Translations under genes and position numbers: made by a program
Assembly: GCF_900101625.1 (NCBI RefSeq)
Contig: NZ_FMYZ01000007.1
Coordinates: forward strand, 186,001 to 250,000
DNA length: 64,000 bases
Direction: 5' to 3'
Origin: Cupriavidus sp. YR651
Lineage (GTDB): Bacteria; Pseudomonadota; Gammaproteobacteria; Burkholderiales; Burkholderiaceae
The notes under the pieces: generated by a model
Seen by the model: only the letters and a program-made list of their open reading frames with translations
Told to the model about the DNA's origin: nothing
Database searches by the model: none
In this document: positions 8,828-18,058 of the stretch, one piece after another
Layout: the number at the start of each line of letters is the position of its first letter
Numbering within the stretch: the stretch's first letter is position 1

Positions 8828-10030
8828 TCACAGCCCCAGAATCATCTGGCTGATGATGTTCTTCTGAATTTCGTTGGACCCGCCGTAGATGGAGGTCTTG
8901 CGATAGTTGAAGTAGTACGCGGCCAGCGGTGCGGCGTCGTCGAAGCCGGTCACGGCATGCTCGTGTTCGCACTCGAGGTAGGCCGGATCGAACGGCTGCG
9001 CATACGGGCCGACGGCCTCCACCATCAGTTCGGTCAGCATCTGCTGGATCTCGGTGCCCTTGATCTTGAGCATCGAGGCCTCGGGGCCGGGGCCCTTGCC
9101 GGCGGCTTCGCTCGACACCACGCGCAGCACGGTCAGCTCCAGCGCCATCAGCTCGATTTCCAGCGCGGCCACCTTGGCGCCGAACACCGGATCTTCCAGC
9201 AGCGGCTTGCCGTTCTTCTCCTGCTGGCGCGCCACGCGCTTCAGGAAGCCCAGTTCCCGCTTGGAATTGCCCACGCGGGCGATGCCGGTACGCTCATGGC
9301 CCAGCAGGTACTTGGCGTACGTCCAGCCGCGGTTCTCCTCGCCGACGCGGTTTTCCACCGGCACCTTCACGTTGTCGAAGAAGACCTCGTTCACTTCGTG
9401 CTCTTCGTCGAGCATGATGATCGGACGCACGGTGATGCCCGGCGTCTTCATGTCGATCAGCAGGAACGAGATGCCCTCCTGCTTCTTGGCTTCCGGATCG
9501 GTGCGGACCAGGCAGAAGATCATGTCGGCATGCTGGCCGAGCGTGGTCCAGGTCTTCTGGCCATTGACGATGTAGTGCTTGCCGTCCGAGGTCAGCTCGG
9601 CGCGCGTCTTCAGCGAGGCCAGGTCGGAGCCGGAGCCCGGCTCGGAATAGCCCTGGCACCACCAGTCGGTGCAATCGAGGATTCGGGGCAGGTAGTAGGA
9701 CTTCTGCTCGGCGTTGCCGTACTTCATGATCACCGGCGCCACCATCGCCACGCCAAACGGCAGCACGCCGGGCGCGCCGACGCGGGCATTTTCCTCGTCC
9801 CATATATGGCGTTGCGTGGCGTTCCAGCCCGTGCCGCCGAACTCGACCGGCCAGTGCGGAGCCGACCAGCCCTTGCCGGCCAGGAGCTTGTGCCAGGTCA
9901 CGAGGTCATCGCGGTTGGGGCGGCGGTGGTTGAGTACCTTTTCGCGGATTGCCGCCGGCAGGTTGGCTTCCAGCCAGCTACGCACTTCCTGTCGGAAGGC
10001 GTTGTCGGACGCCGAATAGTTGAGATCCAT
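8828..10030 (-). CDS. Acyl-CoA dehydrogenase, catalytic subunit
   Basis: A 400-residue acyl-CoA dehydrogenase that would oxidise an acyl-CoA to the 2-enoyl-CoA and pass electrons to ETF. The flavin-binding stretch WWCQGYSEPGSGSDLASL (about residues 118-135) and the C-terminal YGGSNEIQKNIISQ are typical. The catalytic base is probably the Glu in LLGHERTG, the isovaleryl-CoA dehydrogenase position, since the late YEG position carries Gly. The start at 10030 has GGAGAC 6 bases in front; a longer frame from 10084 has no ribosome site. It is followed by the 372-residue partner and two MaoC hydratases. Confidence 0.9.
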   Translation of the reverse strand: MDLNYSASDNAFRQEVRSWLEANLPAAIREKVLNHRRPNRDDLVTWHKLLAGKGWSAPHWPVEFGGTGWNATQRHIWDEENARVGAPGVLPFGVAMVAPVIMKYGNAEQKSYYLPRILDCTDWWCQGYSEPGSGSDLASLKTRAELTSDGKHYIVNGQKTWTTLGQHADMIFCLVRTDPEAKKQEGISFLLIDMKTPGITVRPIIMLDEEHEVNEVFFDNVKVPVENRVGEENRGWTYAKYLLGHERTGIARVGNSKRELGFLKRVARQQEKNGKPLLEDPVFGAKVAALEIELMALELTVLRVVSSEAAGKGPGPEASMLKIKGTEIQQMLTELMVEAVGPYAQPFDPAYLECEHEHAVTGFDDAAPLAAYYFNYRKTSIYGGSNEIQKNIISQMILGL

Positions 10031-10071
10031 GCCCGTCTCCAGTGGTGCCGGTGCGAGGACCGGCGAGTTGT

Positions 10072-10100
10072 TTTTCCTGCGCATCGCTGCGCAAGGAAAA
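10072..10100. repeat. Long inverted repeat between DUF1178 and acyl-CoA dehydrogenase genes
   Basis: The arms 10072-10083 and 10088-10100 pair over 12 bases with one bulged base (ttttcctgcgca and its complement). T- and A-runs are inside the stem, not behind it, so this is not a normal terminator on either strand. It lies between two minus-strand genes and may be an mRNA end structure. Confidence 0.5.
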
Positions 10101-10120
10101 CCCGGGCACAGGATGCTTGT

Positions 10121-10588
10121 TCAGTGGGCCGTCTGCTTCAGTGCGTCCGGCACGATGAGCGGAAAGGTCTCGATGCCCTCCTCGGCCAGCGCCTGCACGT
10201 CCTCCGCCGAGGCCGAACCGCGGATGCCGCGTTCCGGAGCCTCTTCGTAGTGAATGCGCCGCGCCTCCTCGGCAAAGCGGTCGCCCACGTCCTCGGTCTG
10301 CGCCATGACCTGCCTGACAGCCTTCAGGTAGCGCGCCTGCAGCGCCTGCATGGCTTGCTGCACCTCGGCATTGCCCTGCATGGCTGGCGCGGCTTGCGTT
10401 GGCGCCGGCTTTGCGCTGGCGCCTGACAGATTCAGGCGCGGCGCGCTGGGCAGGCGGCTGACGGCATGGTCGCCACAGACCGGGCATTGGACGAGGTTGC
10501 GCGACATCTGCGACTGCGCATCTTCCTCCGAGGCAAACCAGCCCTCGAAACGATGGTCTTGCGCACAGCGCAGGTCGAGCACCTTCAT
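10121..10588 (-). CDS. DUF1178 family protein
   Basis: A 155-residue protein of unknown function. The N-terminus MKVLDLRCAQDHRFEGWF together with CPVCGDHAVSRLPSAP (about residues 35-50) is characteristic of DUF1178. The pattern CAQDHxFEGWF followed by CPxCG suggests a small zinc-binding domain. A linker rich in Ala, Pro and Gln precedes a helical C-terminal part. A good sigma-70 type promoter lies directly upstream. No function should be assigned. Confidence 0.88.
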   Translation of the reverse strand: MKVLDLRCAQDHRFEGWFASEEDAQSQMSRNLVQCPVCGDHAVSRLPSAPRLNLSGASAKPAPTQAAPAMQGNAEVQQAMQALQARYLKAVRQVMAQTEDVGDRFAEEARRIHYEEAPERGIRGSASAEDVQALAEEGIETFPLIVPDALKQTAH

Positions 10589-10610
10589 GATCTTTCCAGC
10601 CCGTCGGGCA

Positions 10611-10639
10611 ATATTAGCCGTGAATCGAAATTTTGTGAA
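10611..10639 (-). promoter_or_regulatory. Sigma-70 promoter of the DUF1178 gene
   Basis: On the minus strand TTCACA (10639-10634) and TAATAT (10616-10611) are separated by 17 bases. The start codon is 23 bases further on. Confidence 0.6.
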
Positions 10640-10786
10640 CGGTCGTGCTAATTTATTTCTGTGACCGTTCCGCCCCGCAGGATGCGTTCAAAACACAATC
10701 CCGCGGCGCCACCCCGCCACCCGTCGCAAATCGAGGGAAAACCCCGTGGCGGATGGCCGTCGCAAGCTTAGCAGCAAAGCAGAAAG

Positions 10787-11437
10787 TCAGCCGCCGTTCC
10801 GGCTGACCGGGAACGGCGGCTCGGCCAGCTCGCCCGGTTGCCAGGCGCCCGACACCACTTTCTCCAGCCAGAACGCGCCGATGATCGTCTTGACGTCGCT
10901 GATCCGGCCCTGGCGCACCCAGTCGATCACCTGCCCCACCGGGGTAATGAACGTCTCCAGGAACTCGCCGTCATCGAGCTTCGACTCGCCGGCCGTCAGG
11001 TCACGTGCCAGGAACAGGTCGATAAATTCGGTGGAATAGGAAATGACTGGGTGAATCCGTGCCAGGTAGTCCCAGCGGCGGGCGGTGTAGCCGGTTTCCT
11101 CGAGCAGCTCGCGCTCGCCGCAGCGCTGGGCGCCCTCTTCCGGGTCCAGCTTGCCGGCCGGAAATTCCAGCATGACCTCGCCCACCGGATAGCGGAACTG
11201 GCGCTCCATCAACACCGTGCCATCGTCGAACAGCGGGATCATCATGACCGCGCCCGGATGCAGCACGTACTCGCGCCCGGTCTGCTTGCCATCCGGCAGA
11301 CGCACGATGTCTTGCTTCAGGGTGAGGAATTTGCCGCGGTGGATGGTGGCGGACGCCACGCAGGTTTCCCTGAGGTGATCATCCGATCCGGATGCGGCCG
11401 GTTGGGTGGCCGACGCGGCGTGGGTCTTGTCCGTCAT
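10787..11437 (-). CDS. Nudix hydrolase, ADP-ribose pyrophosphatase type
   Basis: A 216-residue cytosolic hydrolase with a complete Nudix box (Gly95 to Tyr117: G, five residues, E, seven residues, RELLEETGY). The surrounding FRYPVGEVMLEFPAGKLDP is typical of ADP-ribose and nucleoside diphosphate sugar pyrophosphatases of the NudF type, so hydrolysis of ADP-ribose to AMP and ribose phosphate is the likely reaction. The start at 11437 has GGAG 8 bases in front. It follows DUF2818 and the nuo operon on the same strand and may be read through from them. Confidence 0.9.
   Translation of the reverse strand: MTDKTHAASATQPAASGSDDHLRETCVASATIHRGKFLTLKQDIVRLPDGKQTGREYVLHPGAVMMIPLFDDGTVLMERQFRYPVGEVMLEFPAGKLDPEEGAQRCGERELLEETGYTARRWDYLARIHPVISYSTEFIDLFLARDLTAGESKLDDGEFLETFITPVGQVIDWVRQGRISDVKTIIGAFWLEKVVSGAWQPGELAEPPFPVSRNGG
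10789..10821 (-). terminator. Candidate terminator overlapping the Nudix 3' end
   Basis: A perfect 12-bp inverted repeat (10810-10821 and 10789-10800, loop of nine) covers the last codons of the Nudix gene and touches its stop codon. Only a weak T-rich stretch (GACTTTCTGCTTTGC) follows. It would end the nuo-DUF2818-Nudix transcript, but the T-run is poor. Confidence 0.5.
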
Positions 11438-11481
11438 GAACGCTCCGGGGGTATTGCACGGGCCCGGGCGCAGGCTAGCCG

Positions 11482-11790
11482 TCAGGCCGTGCGGTGTTTG
11501 ACCAGGTATTGCCAGGTGAAGCCGGGGAAGGCGAACACCAGCATCATGCAGGCCGTGATGGCGTAGAACTGCCAGCCTTGCGGGAAGGCGTTGCCGAGGC
11601 TGGCCTCCACCGCGAAGCCGGCAAGGCCGGCCACCACGTACCACACGATCAGTTCCACCACGCGCAGCCAGAGCGGCTTGCGAGCCCACTTGAGGCCCAC
11701 CGCCGCAAACAGGCGTTGGTTGACGAACGGCAGGTTGGCACAAACCAGTGCCAGAAAGATGACAAACCAGCCGCCCGCCGAGGAACTCAT
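11482..11790 (-). CDS. DUF2818 family membrane protein
   Basis: A 102-residue inner-membrane protein with three hydrophobic segments (about residues 8-30, 42-62 and 72-95). The pattern FVIFLALVCANLPFVNQRL at the start and the aromatic C-terminus AFPGFTWQYLVK fit DUF2818. This family is common in Betaproteobacteria directly behind nuoN, as here with a 19-base gap. A supporting role for complex I is possible but not shown. Confidence 0.88.
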   Translation of the reverse strand: MSSSAGGWFVIFLALVCANLPFVNQRLFAAVGLKWARKPLWLRVVELIVWYVVAGLAGFAVEASLGNAFPQGWQFYAITACMMLVFAFPGFTWQYLVKHRTA

Positions 11791-11809
11791 GATTGCTTGC
11801 CTTGTACGA

Positions 11810-13285
11810 TCAGGATGCGAGCGTCGCGCGGATCGCCTGGTAGCACAGGTTCATCAGCGCAGCCGGGAAGATACCCAGCAGGATGACGGCCAGGCCGTTC
11901 AGGCTCAGCACCGAGCGCAGGCCCGTCGACGCTTCCAGCGGCTCTTCGCCAACCGGTGCGTCAAAGTACATCAGCTTGACGACGCGCAGGTAGTAGAAGG
12001 CGCCGATCAGCGAGAACAGCACCGCCACGATGGCCAGCCAGTTCATGCCGGCCTTCACCACCGCCTGCAGCACGGCCAGCTTGGCGTAGAAGCCCACGGT
12101 CGGCGGAATGCCGGCCATCGAGAACATCATCACCAGCATCAGCAGCGCAAACCACGGATGACGACGCGACATGCCCTTCAGATCATCCAGCGTTTCGGCT
12201 TCGAAGCCCTTGCGGGTACGGATCAGGATCAGACCGAAGGTGCCGAGCGTGGTCAGCAGGTACGTCACCGAATAGAACATCGACGCGCTGTACGCATCGG
12301 CCGCGCCATCCGCCTTGTTGGCCACCACGCCGGATACCATGCCCAGCAGGATGAAGCCCATGTGCGAGATGGTCGAGTAAGCCAGCATCCGCTTCAGGTT
12401 GGTCTGCGCGATGGCGGTCAGGTTACCGATCACCAGCGACGCCACCGCCAACACCACCAGCATCGTCTGCCAGTCGCTGGCCAGCGGCAGCAGGCCCTCC
12501 ACCAGCACGCGCACGATCAGCGCGAACGCGGCAACCTTCGGGCCACCGGCGATCAGCAGCGTCACGGCGGTCGGCGAACCCTGGTAGATGTCCGGGATCC
12601 ACATGTGGAACGGTGCGGCACCGATCTTGAAGGACAGGCCGGCAACGATGAAGACCACGCCGAATGCCAGCATCGTGGTGTTGACGCGGCCGGACTCAAC
12701 CACGCGGAACACCTCGCCCAGGTTCAGCGAACCGGTGGCGCCGTACATCATCGACACGCCATAGAGCAGGAAGCCCGATGCCAGCGCGCCCAGCACGAAG
12801 TACTTCATGGCCGATTCCGACGTCACGCGCGATTCGCGGCGCAGGGCCACCAGTGCGTACGACGACAGCGACAACAGTTCCAGGCCGAGGTACAGGGTCA
12901 GGAAGTTGTTGCCGGTGATCATCACGACCTGACCACCCAACGTGAACAGCGCGAGCATGTAGAACTCGCCAGCGAACATGTCGCGCTCGGCCAGGTAGCT
13001 GCGCGTATAGATCAGCGTCAGGAACATGCCGGCGGCGCAGAACGCGGACAGCACGTTGGCCATCGGATCGATCACCACCAGGTTGGCGAACGCGTAGTGC
13101 GTCTCGCCACTGGCGGCGTTCATGCCAAACCACACGGTCAGGATCAGGGTGGTCAGCAGCGACAGCGGATACGCCAGGCTCTGACGGCTCTTGCCGCGGG
13201 CAAGGTCGATCCAGTTGATCGCCGCAATGGCGATCGCCAGGAAAATGATTGGCGCCACGGGGGCCAGGCTAGTTGACGGTTGCAT
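11810..13285 (-). CDS. nuoN: NADH-quinone oxidoreductase subunit N
   Basis: NuoN (491 residues) is one of three antiporter-like membrane subunits of complex I and carries a proton channel. About 14 membrane helices are visible. Key family stretches are ELLSLSSYALVALRRES near the channel Glu and AAPFHMWIPDIYQGSPTAVT with the broken helix around the conserved Lys/Pro. It closes the 14-gene nuo run and is followed after 19 bases by DUF2818. Confidence 0.96.
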   Translation of the reverse strand: MQPSTSLAPVAPIIFLAIAIAAINWIDLARGKSRQSLAYPLSLLTTLILTVWFGMNAASGETHYAFANLVVIDPMANVLSAFCAAGMFLTLIYTRSYLAERDMFAGEFYMLALFTLGGQVVMITGNNFLTLYLGLELLSLSSYALVALRRESRVTSESAMKYFVLGALASGFLLYGVSMMYGATGSLNLGEVFRVVESGRVNTTMLAFGVVFIVAGLSFKIGAAPFHMWIPDIYQGSPTAVTLLIAGGPKVAAFALIVRVLVEGLLPLASDWQTMLVVLAVASLVIGNLTAIAQTNLKRMLAYSTISHMGFILLGMVSGVVANKADGAADAYSASMFYSVTYLLTTLGTFGLILIRTRKGFEAETLDDLKGMSRRHPWFALLMLVMMFSMAGIPPTVGFYAKLAVLQAVVKAGMNWLAIVAVLFSLIGAFYYLRVVKLMYFDAPVGEEPLEASTGLRSVLSLNGLAVILLGIFPAALMNLCYQAIRATLAS

Positions 13286-13304
13286 GTTGATTTCTCTCCC
13301 CCGG

Positions 13305-14771
13305 TTACAGCTTGGACTGTGCCACGTGGGACAGCAGGTTCACCACCGATGCGTGCATCACGTCGGTAAAGGGCTTCGGGTACAGGCCCATGTAAAGCGT
13401 CATGATGGCCAGCAGACCCAGCATGAAGAACTCGCGCTTGTTCAGGTCCAGCAGTTCGCGCACGTGCTGGTGCACGACATCGCCGAAGATCACGCGCTTG
13501 ACCATCCACAGCGAGTACGCCGCGCCGAAGATCAGGGCCGTGGCGGCCAGCAGGCCGATCCAGAAGTTGTACTTCACGGCGCCCAGGATGACCATGAACT
13601 CGCCCACGAAGCCCGAGGTGGCCGGCAGGCCGCAGTTGGCCATCGCGAAGAACACCGACAGCGCCGCGAACTTCGGCATCGTGTTCACCACACCGCCGTA
13701 ATCGGCGATCTGGCGCGAGTGCACGCGGTCATACAGCACGCCGATGCAAAGGAACATGGCGCCCGACACGAAACCGTGCGAGATCATCTGGATGATGCCG
13801 CCTTCCACGCCGATGTCGTTGAAGATGAAGAAGCCCAGCGTCACGAAACCCATGTGGGCGATCGACGAATACGCCACCAGCTTCTTCATGTCGGCCTGGA
13901 CCAGCGCCACGAGGCCGATGTAGATCACGGCGATCAGCGAGATCGTGATGATGAACGGGGCCAGCGTGTGGCTGGCGTCCGGCGCGATCGGCAGCGAGAA
14001 CCGCAGGAAGCCGTAGGCACCCAGCTTCAGCATGATCGCCGCCAGCACCACGGAACCACCGGTCGGTGCTTCCACGTGGGCGTCCGGCAGCCAGGTATGC
14101 ACCGGCCACATCGGCACCTTCACCGCGAAGGCCATGAAGAACGCCACGAACAGCGCGACCTGCTCCTGCATCGACAGCTTGGCCTGGTGCCAGCCGAGAA
14201 TTTCAAACGTGCCGGTCTTGCTGTACAGGTACAGCAGCGCGACCAGGGTCAGCAGCGAGCCCAGCAGCGTGTAGAGGAAGAACTTGAACGCCGCGTACAC
14301 GCGGTTCGGACCGCCCCAGACGCCGATGATGATGTACATCGGGATCAGCGTGGCCTCGAAGAACACGTAGAACAGCAGACCGTCCAGCGCGCAGAACACG
14401 CCGATCATCAGGCCGGACAGGATCATGAACGAGGCCATGTATTCGGCCACGCGGTCGGTGATCACTTCCCAGGCCGAGATGACCACGATCACGTTGATGA
14501 ACGCGGTCAGCACCACGAACCACATCGAGATGCCGTCGACACCCAGGTGGTACTGGATCTTGAAGCGCTCGATCCAGTCGAATTGCTCGACGAACTGCAT
14601 GGCCGCGGTGGCCGTGTCGAAGTGGACGACCAGCGGCAGCGTGACGATGAAGCTGGCCAGCGCGCCGAACAGCGCCATCCAGCGGACGTAGCACTTGCTA
14701 CGATCCGATCCGGACGCGAGGATCAGCAGGCCGAAGGCGATTGGCAGCCAGATTGCGAAAGACAGAACCAT
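13305..14771 (-). CDS. nuoM: NADH-quinone oxidoreductase subunit M
   Basis: NuoM (488 residues) is an antiporter-like proton-pumping subunit of complex I in the inner membrane. The stretch FYVFFEATLIPMYIIIGVWG holds the conserved Glu, and VKVPMWPVHTWLPDAHVEAP is the Mrp/NuoM signature with the channel Lys. About 14 helices are predicted. It lies 27 bases behind nuoL and 19 before nuoN. Confidence 0.97.
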   Translation of the reverse strand: MVLSFAIWLPIAFGLLILASGSDRSKCYVRWMALFGALASFIVTLPLVVHFDTATAAMQFVEQFDWIERFKIQYHLGVDGISMWFVVLTAFINVIVVISAWEVITDRVAEYMASFMILSGLMIGVFCALDGLLFYVFFEATLIPMYIIIGVWGGPNRVYAAFKFFLYTLLGSLLTLVALLYLYSKTGTFEILGWHQAKLSMQEQVALFVAFFMAFAVKVPMWPVHTWLPDAHVEAPTGGSVVLAAIMLKLGAYGFLRFSLPIAPDASHTLAPFIITISLIAVIYIGLVALVQADMKKLVAYSSIAHMGFVTLGFFIFNDIGVEGGIIQMISHGFVSGAMFLCIGVLYDRVHSRQIADYGGVVNTMPKFAALSVFFAMANCGLPATSGFVGEFMVILGAVKYNFWIGLLAATALIFGAAYSLWMVKRVIFGDVVHQHVRELLDLNKREFFMLGLLAIMTLYMGLYPKPFTDVMHASVVNLLSHVAQSKL

Positions 14772-14786
14772 TTCTTTGTTTTCCTT

Positions 14787-14814
14787 ACTTGGTGCCTATC
14801 ACTTGGTGCCTATC
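14787..14814. repeat. Perfect 14-base tandem duplication at the nuoL stop codon
   Basis: The 14-base unit acttggtgcctatc occurs twice in a row (14787-14800 and 14801-14814). The nuoL stop codon TGA lies at the junction. Removing one copy would still give the same C-terminal residues VIGTK, but with a TAA stop, so the duplication seems neutral for the protein. It looks like a recent slippage event. Confidence 0.9.
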
Positions 14815-16883
14815 ACGCCAGTGACCGTCAGCGTCAGGAGCACCAGCATGCCGATAATCATCGCAAAAGCGTAATGGTAGATATAGCCAGACTGCAGGTA
14901 GCGGCTGGCGGCGGCAAACGATGCCACCACACGGGCCGAACCGTTGACGAATACGCCGTCGATCAGGCCCTGGTCGCCACCCTTCCACAGGCCGGTACCC
15001 AGCAGACGCGCACCGCGGGCGAATACGACCTGGTTGATGGCGTCCATGTAGTATTTGTTGTCCAGCAGCTTGTACAGGCCCGAGAAACGTTGCTTGATGG
15101 CTTCGGGGATATCCGGGCGCTTCATGTAGAAGAACCAGGACAGCACCACGCCGGCGATGGCCAGCCACAACACGGGGGTCGTCAGCGAGTGGAGCGCCAT
15201 CGGCACCCAGCCGTGGAAGGCTTCCTTCAGCTCTTCCATCGCGTGGTGATTCTCGCCCACGAAGATCACTTCCTTGAACGCCACGCCGTGCTTGAAGAAG
15301 TCACCGAACAGCATCGGCTCGATGGCGATGGCACCGATGATCACCGACGGGATCGCCAGCAGCACCAGCGGCAGGGTCACCACCCACGGCGACTCATGCG
15401 GCTTTTCGCCCGGGGCCAGACCGTGGTGATGGTCGTCACCGTGCGATTCCTCTTCTTCCTCGTGGTGATCGTGGTGGAGGTGCGGCTTGCCGAAGCGCTC
15501 TTCACCATGGAACACCAGGAAGTACATGCGGAACGAGTAGAACGCGGTCACGAACACACCGGCCAGCACCGCGAAGTAGGCGAAGCCCGAACCGGCGATG
15601 TGGGATTCGGCCACGGCCTCGATGATCGAGTCCTTGGAGTAGAAACCCGCGAAGAACGGCGTGCCGATCAGGGCCAGCGAGCCGACCAGCGACGTGATCC
15701 ACGTGATCGGCATGTACTTGCGCAGGCCACCCATGTTGCGGATGTCCTGATCATGGTGCATGCCAATGATCACCGAGCCGGCGCCGAGGAACAGCAGTGC
15801 CTTGAAGAACGCGTGCGTCATCAGGTGGAACACGGCCACCGAGTAGGCCGACGCGCCCAGTGCCACCGTCATGTAGCCGAGCTGCGACAGCGTCGAGTAA
15901 GCCACCACGCGCTTGATGTCGTTCTGGATGATGCCCAGGAAGCCCATGAACAGGGCCGTGATGGCACCGATTACCAGCACGAAGGACAGCGCGGTATCCG
16001 ACAGCTCGAACAGCGGCGACATGCGCGCCACCATGAAGATGCCGGCGGTCACCATCGTGGCCGCGTGGATCAGTGCGGAAATCGGGGTCGGGCCTTCCAT
16101 CGAGTCAGGCAGCCACACGTGCAGCGGGAATTGCGCCGACTTGCCCATCGCGCCGATGAACAGGCAGATGCACGCCACCGTCAGCATCATCCAGTCCGTG
16201 CCTGGGAACACGACCGTCGCCAGGTTCTCGCGGGCGGCAAACACGTCCGAGTAGTTCATGCTGCCGCTGTAGGCCAGCAGCAGGCCGATACCGAGGATGA
16301 AGCCGAAGTCACCCACGCGGTTGACCAGGAATGCCTTCAGGTTGGCGAAGATCGCCGTCGGGCGGGTGTACCAGAAGCCGATCAGCAGGTACGACACCAG
16401 GCCCACCGCTTCCCAGCCGAAGAACAGCTGCAGGAAGTTGTTGCTCATCACCAGCATCAGCATCGAGAAGGTGAAGAGCGAGATGTAGGCGAAGAAACGG
16501 TTGTAGCCGTGGTCCCCTTGCATGTAGCCGACGGTGTAGATGTGCACCATCAGCGATACGAAGGTCACGACCACCATCATCATCGCGGTCAGGGAATCGA
16601 CCAGGAAGCCGACTTCCATCTTCAGGCTGCCGATCGCCATCCATTCATAGACGGTGCCGTTGTAGCTGGCGCCATCCATCACATCGCGCAGCACCAGCAG
16701 CGACAACACGAAGGAGATGGCGACACCAAGGATCGTCGCCGAGTGGGCCACGATCCGGCCGCCGCGCGACTCCGAGGAAAACGAGCCGAAGAACTTGGTA
16801 CCGAACAGACCGGCTATCGCGGCGCCGGCGAGCGGCGCCAGCGAAATCGCCAGCAGCAGGTTGGGGTTGAGCGTGGTTGCCAT
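14799..16883 (-). CDS. nuoL: NADH-quinone oxidoreductase subunit L
   Basis: NuoL (694 residues) is the distal proton-pumping subunit of complex I with a long lateral helix at the C-terminus. The signature KSAQFPLHVWLPDSMEGPTPISALIHAATMV is spread over about residues 228-258. An acidic and His-rich loop (about residues 465-495, with HLHHDHH, then EEEEES and GDDHHHG) interrupts the membrane domain and is longer than in E. coli. The stop codon sits in a 14-base tandem duplication. It is followed by nuoM after 27 bases. Confidence 0.97.
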   Translation of the reverse strand: MATTLNPNLLLAISLAPLAGAAIAGLFGTKFFGSFSSESRGGRIVAHSATILGVAISFVLSLLVLRDVMDGASYNGTVYEWMAIGSLKMEVGFLVDSLTAMMMVVVTFVSLMVHIYTVGYMQGDHGYNRFFAYISLFTFSMLMLVMSNNFLQLFFGWEAVGLVSYLLIGFWYTRPTAIFANLKAFLVNRVGDFGFILGIGLLLAYSGSMNYSDVFAARENLATVVFPGTDWMMLTVACICLFIGAMGKSAQFPLHVWLPDSMEGPTPISALIHAATMVTAGIFMVARMSPLFELSDTALSFVLVIGAITALFMGFLGIIQNDIKRVVAYSTLSQLGYMTVALGASAYSVAVFHLMTHAFFKALLFLGAGSVIIGMHHDQDIRNMGGLRKYMPITWITSLVGSLALIGTPFFAGFYSKDSIIEAVAESHIAGSGFAYFAVLAGVFVTAFYSFRMYFLVFHGEERFGKPHLHHDHHEEEEESHGDDHHHGLAPGEKPHESPWVVTLPLVLLAIPSVIIGAIAIEPMLFGDFFKHGVAFKEVIFVGENHHAMEELKEAFHGWVPMALHSLTTPVLWLAIAGVVLSWFFYMKRPDIPEAIKQRFSGLYKLLDNKYYMDAINQVVFARGARLLGTGLWKGGDQGLIDGVFVNGSARVVASFAAASRYLQSGYIYHYAFAMIIGMLVLLTLTVTGVIGTK

Positions 16884-16944
16884 AGGACGCTTATTGGTGT
16901 GCGATCGGGGTACGGTCTTGGGTCTTTGCGTAGTCGGTCATGGA

Positions 16945-17250
16945 TCAGCCCTTGAGGGTATCCATGTCGTCCACATTGATCGTGTCCAGGTTACGGAACA
17001 GCACGACCAGGATTGCCAGACCGATTGCCGATTCGGCGGCGGCCACCGTGAGGATGAAGAAAACGAAAACCTGTCCGGCCAGATCGCCCATGTAGTGCGA
17101 GAAGGCCACGAAGTTGATATTCACCGCAAGCAGCATCAGTTCGAGCGCCATCAGCAGCACGATCACGTTCTTGCGGTTCAGGAAAATGCCGACGATGCTG
17201 ATCGCAAACAGGATCGCACCGAGCACGAGGAAGTGGGCGAGAGAGAGCAC
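16945..17250 (-). CDS. nuoK: NADH-quinone oxidoreductase subunit K
   Basis: NuoK (101 residues, the usual length) is a small three-helix subunit of the complex I membrane arm. The conserved buried glutamates are in [19 protein letters not shown] and [18 protein letters not shown]. They form part of the proton path between the quinone site and the antiporter subunits. It lies 17 bases behind nuoJ. Confidence 0.97.
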   Translation of the reverse strand: MLSLAHFLVLGAILFAISIVGIFLNRKNVIVLLMALELMLLAVNINFVAFSHYMGDLAGQVFVFFILTVAAAESAIGLAILVVLFRNLDTINVDDMDTLKG

Positions 17251-17267
17251 AGCGTTATTCTCCGGGC

Positions 17268-17909
17268 TTAGTTCTTATTGGCGGCTGCCGTGGCATCCGC
17301 TTCGGCCCGGCCCTCGGCCGGCATGCTCACGATGCGCACGCGGTCATCGCGGCGGGTACGCAACTGGCGCGACACGTCCTGTGCCTTGACGTCCTTGCGG
17401 CGGCGCAGGGTCAGCGCCACGGCGGCGATGATCGCCACCAGCAGGATGATGCCGGCCACTTCGAACGCGTAGACGTAATCCGAATAGATCACCTTGCCCA
17501 GCGCGCCGGTGTTCGAGTAGTTCGGGTCCTGCGAGCCGGCGGGCAGCGCGGCTGCCGTGGTGCCGATGAAATTGCGCACCAGCACGATCGCCATTTCCGC
17601 GATGATCAGCGCGCCGACCACCGAGGCCAGCGGCACGTAGGTCCAGAAGTCGCGGCGCAGGTGCTCGATGTCGATATCGATCATCATCACCACGAACAGG
17701 AACAGCACCATCACGGCACCGACGTAGACCAGCACGAGCAGGATGGCGAGGAACTCCGCCTTCAGGATCATCCAGATGGCCGCGGCGGTGAAGAACGCCA
17801 GGACGAGGAACAGTGCGGAATGCACCGGGTTCTTTGCCGTGATGACTTTCAGTGCGGAGAGCACCAGCACCAACGCAAAGGCATAGAAGATGGCGGTCGT
17901 GAGTTCCAT
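17268..17909 (-). CDS. nuoJ: NADH-quinone oxidoreductase subunit J
   Basis: NuoJ (213 residues) is a five-helix membrane subunit of complex I next to NuoK and NuoH. The third helix stretch [19 protein letters not shown] contains the conserved pi-bulge Tyr/Gly region. The start at 17909 has AGGGA 3 bases in front of the ATG; a frame opening at 17945 would add 12 residues of no family resemblance. A 149-base gap with small GC hairpins separates it from nuoI, one of the larger gaps in the operon. Confidence 0.94.
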   Translation of the reverse strand: MELTTAIFYAFALVLVLSALKVITAKNPVHSALFLVLAFFTAAAIWMILKAEFLAILLVLVYVGAVMVLFLFVVMMIDIDIEHLRRDFWTYVPLASVVGALIIAEMAIVLVRNFIGTTAAALPAGSQDPNYSNTGALGKVIYSDYVYAFEVAGIILLVAIIAAVALTLRRRKDVKAQDVSRQLRTRRDDRVRIVSMPAEGRAEADATAAANKN

Positions 17910-18058
17910 GGTCCCTATCGGATCCTCTTTGGTGCCGCACGCCACGGGTCACCCGCCTGGGTGGCCCGCTTCTGCTGCGGCATCCTTCTGTTGGCCCTTG
18001 TTCAGGGCCGATTCAAATTCATTTGGGCGACGGGCACCTGGCCCGACACCCGCCCTGC

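Noticed and set aside
10072..10100. Hairpin as a terminator behind the DUF1178 gene
   Set aside because: The T- and A-runs are in the stem itself and no T-run follows, so it was listed as an inverted repeat only.
13191..16955. Very long plus-strand open frame (over 1,200 codons) opposite nuoM and nuoL
   Set aside because: It is antisense to well-recognised nuo genes, is rich in His, Arg, Gln and Asp as expected for the reverse of GC-rich coding DNA, and shows no family motif.
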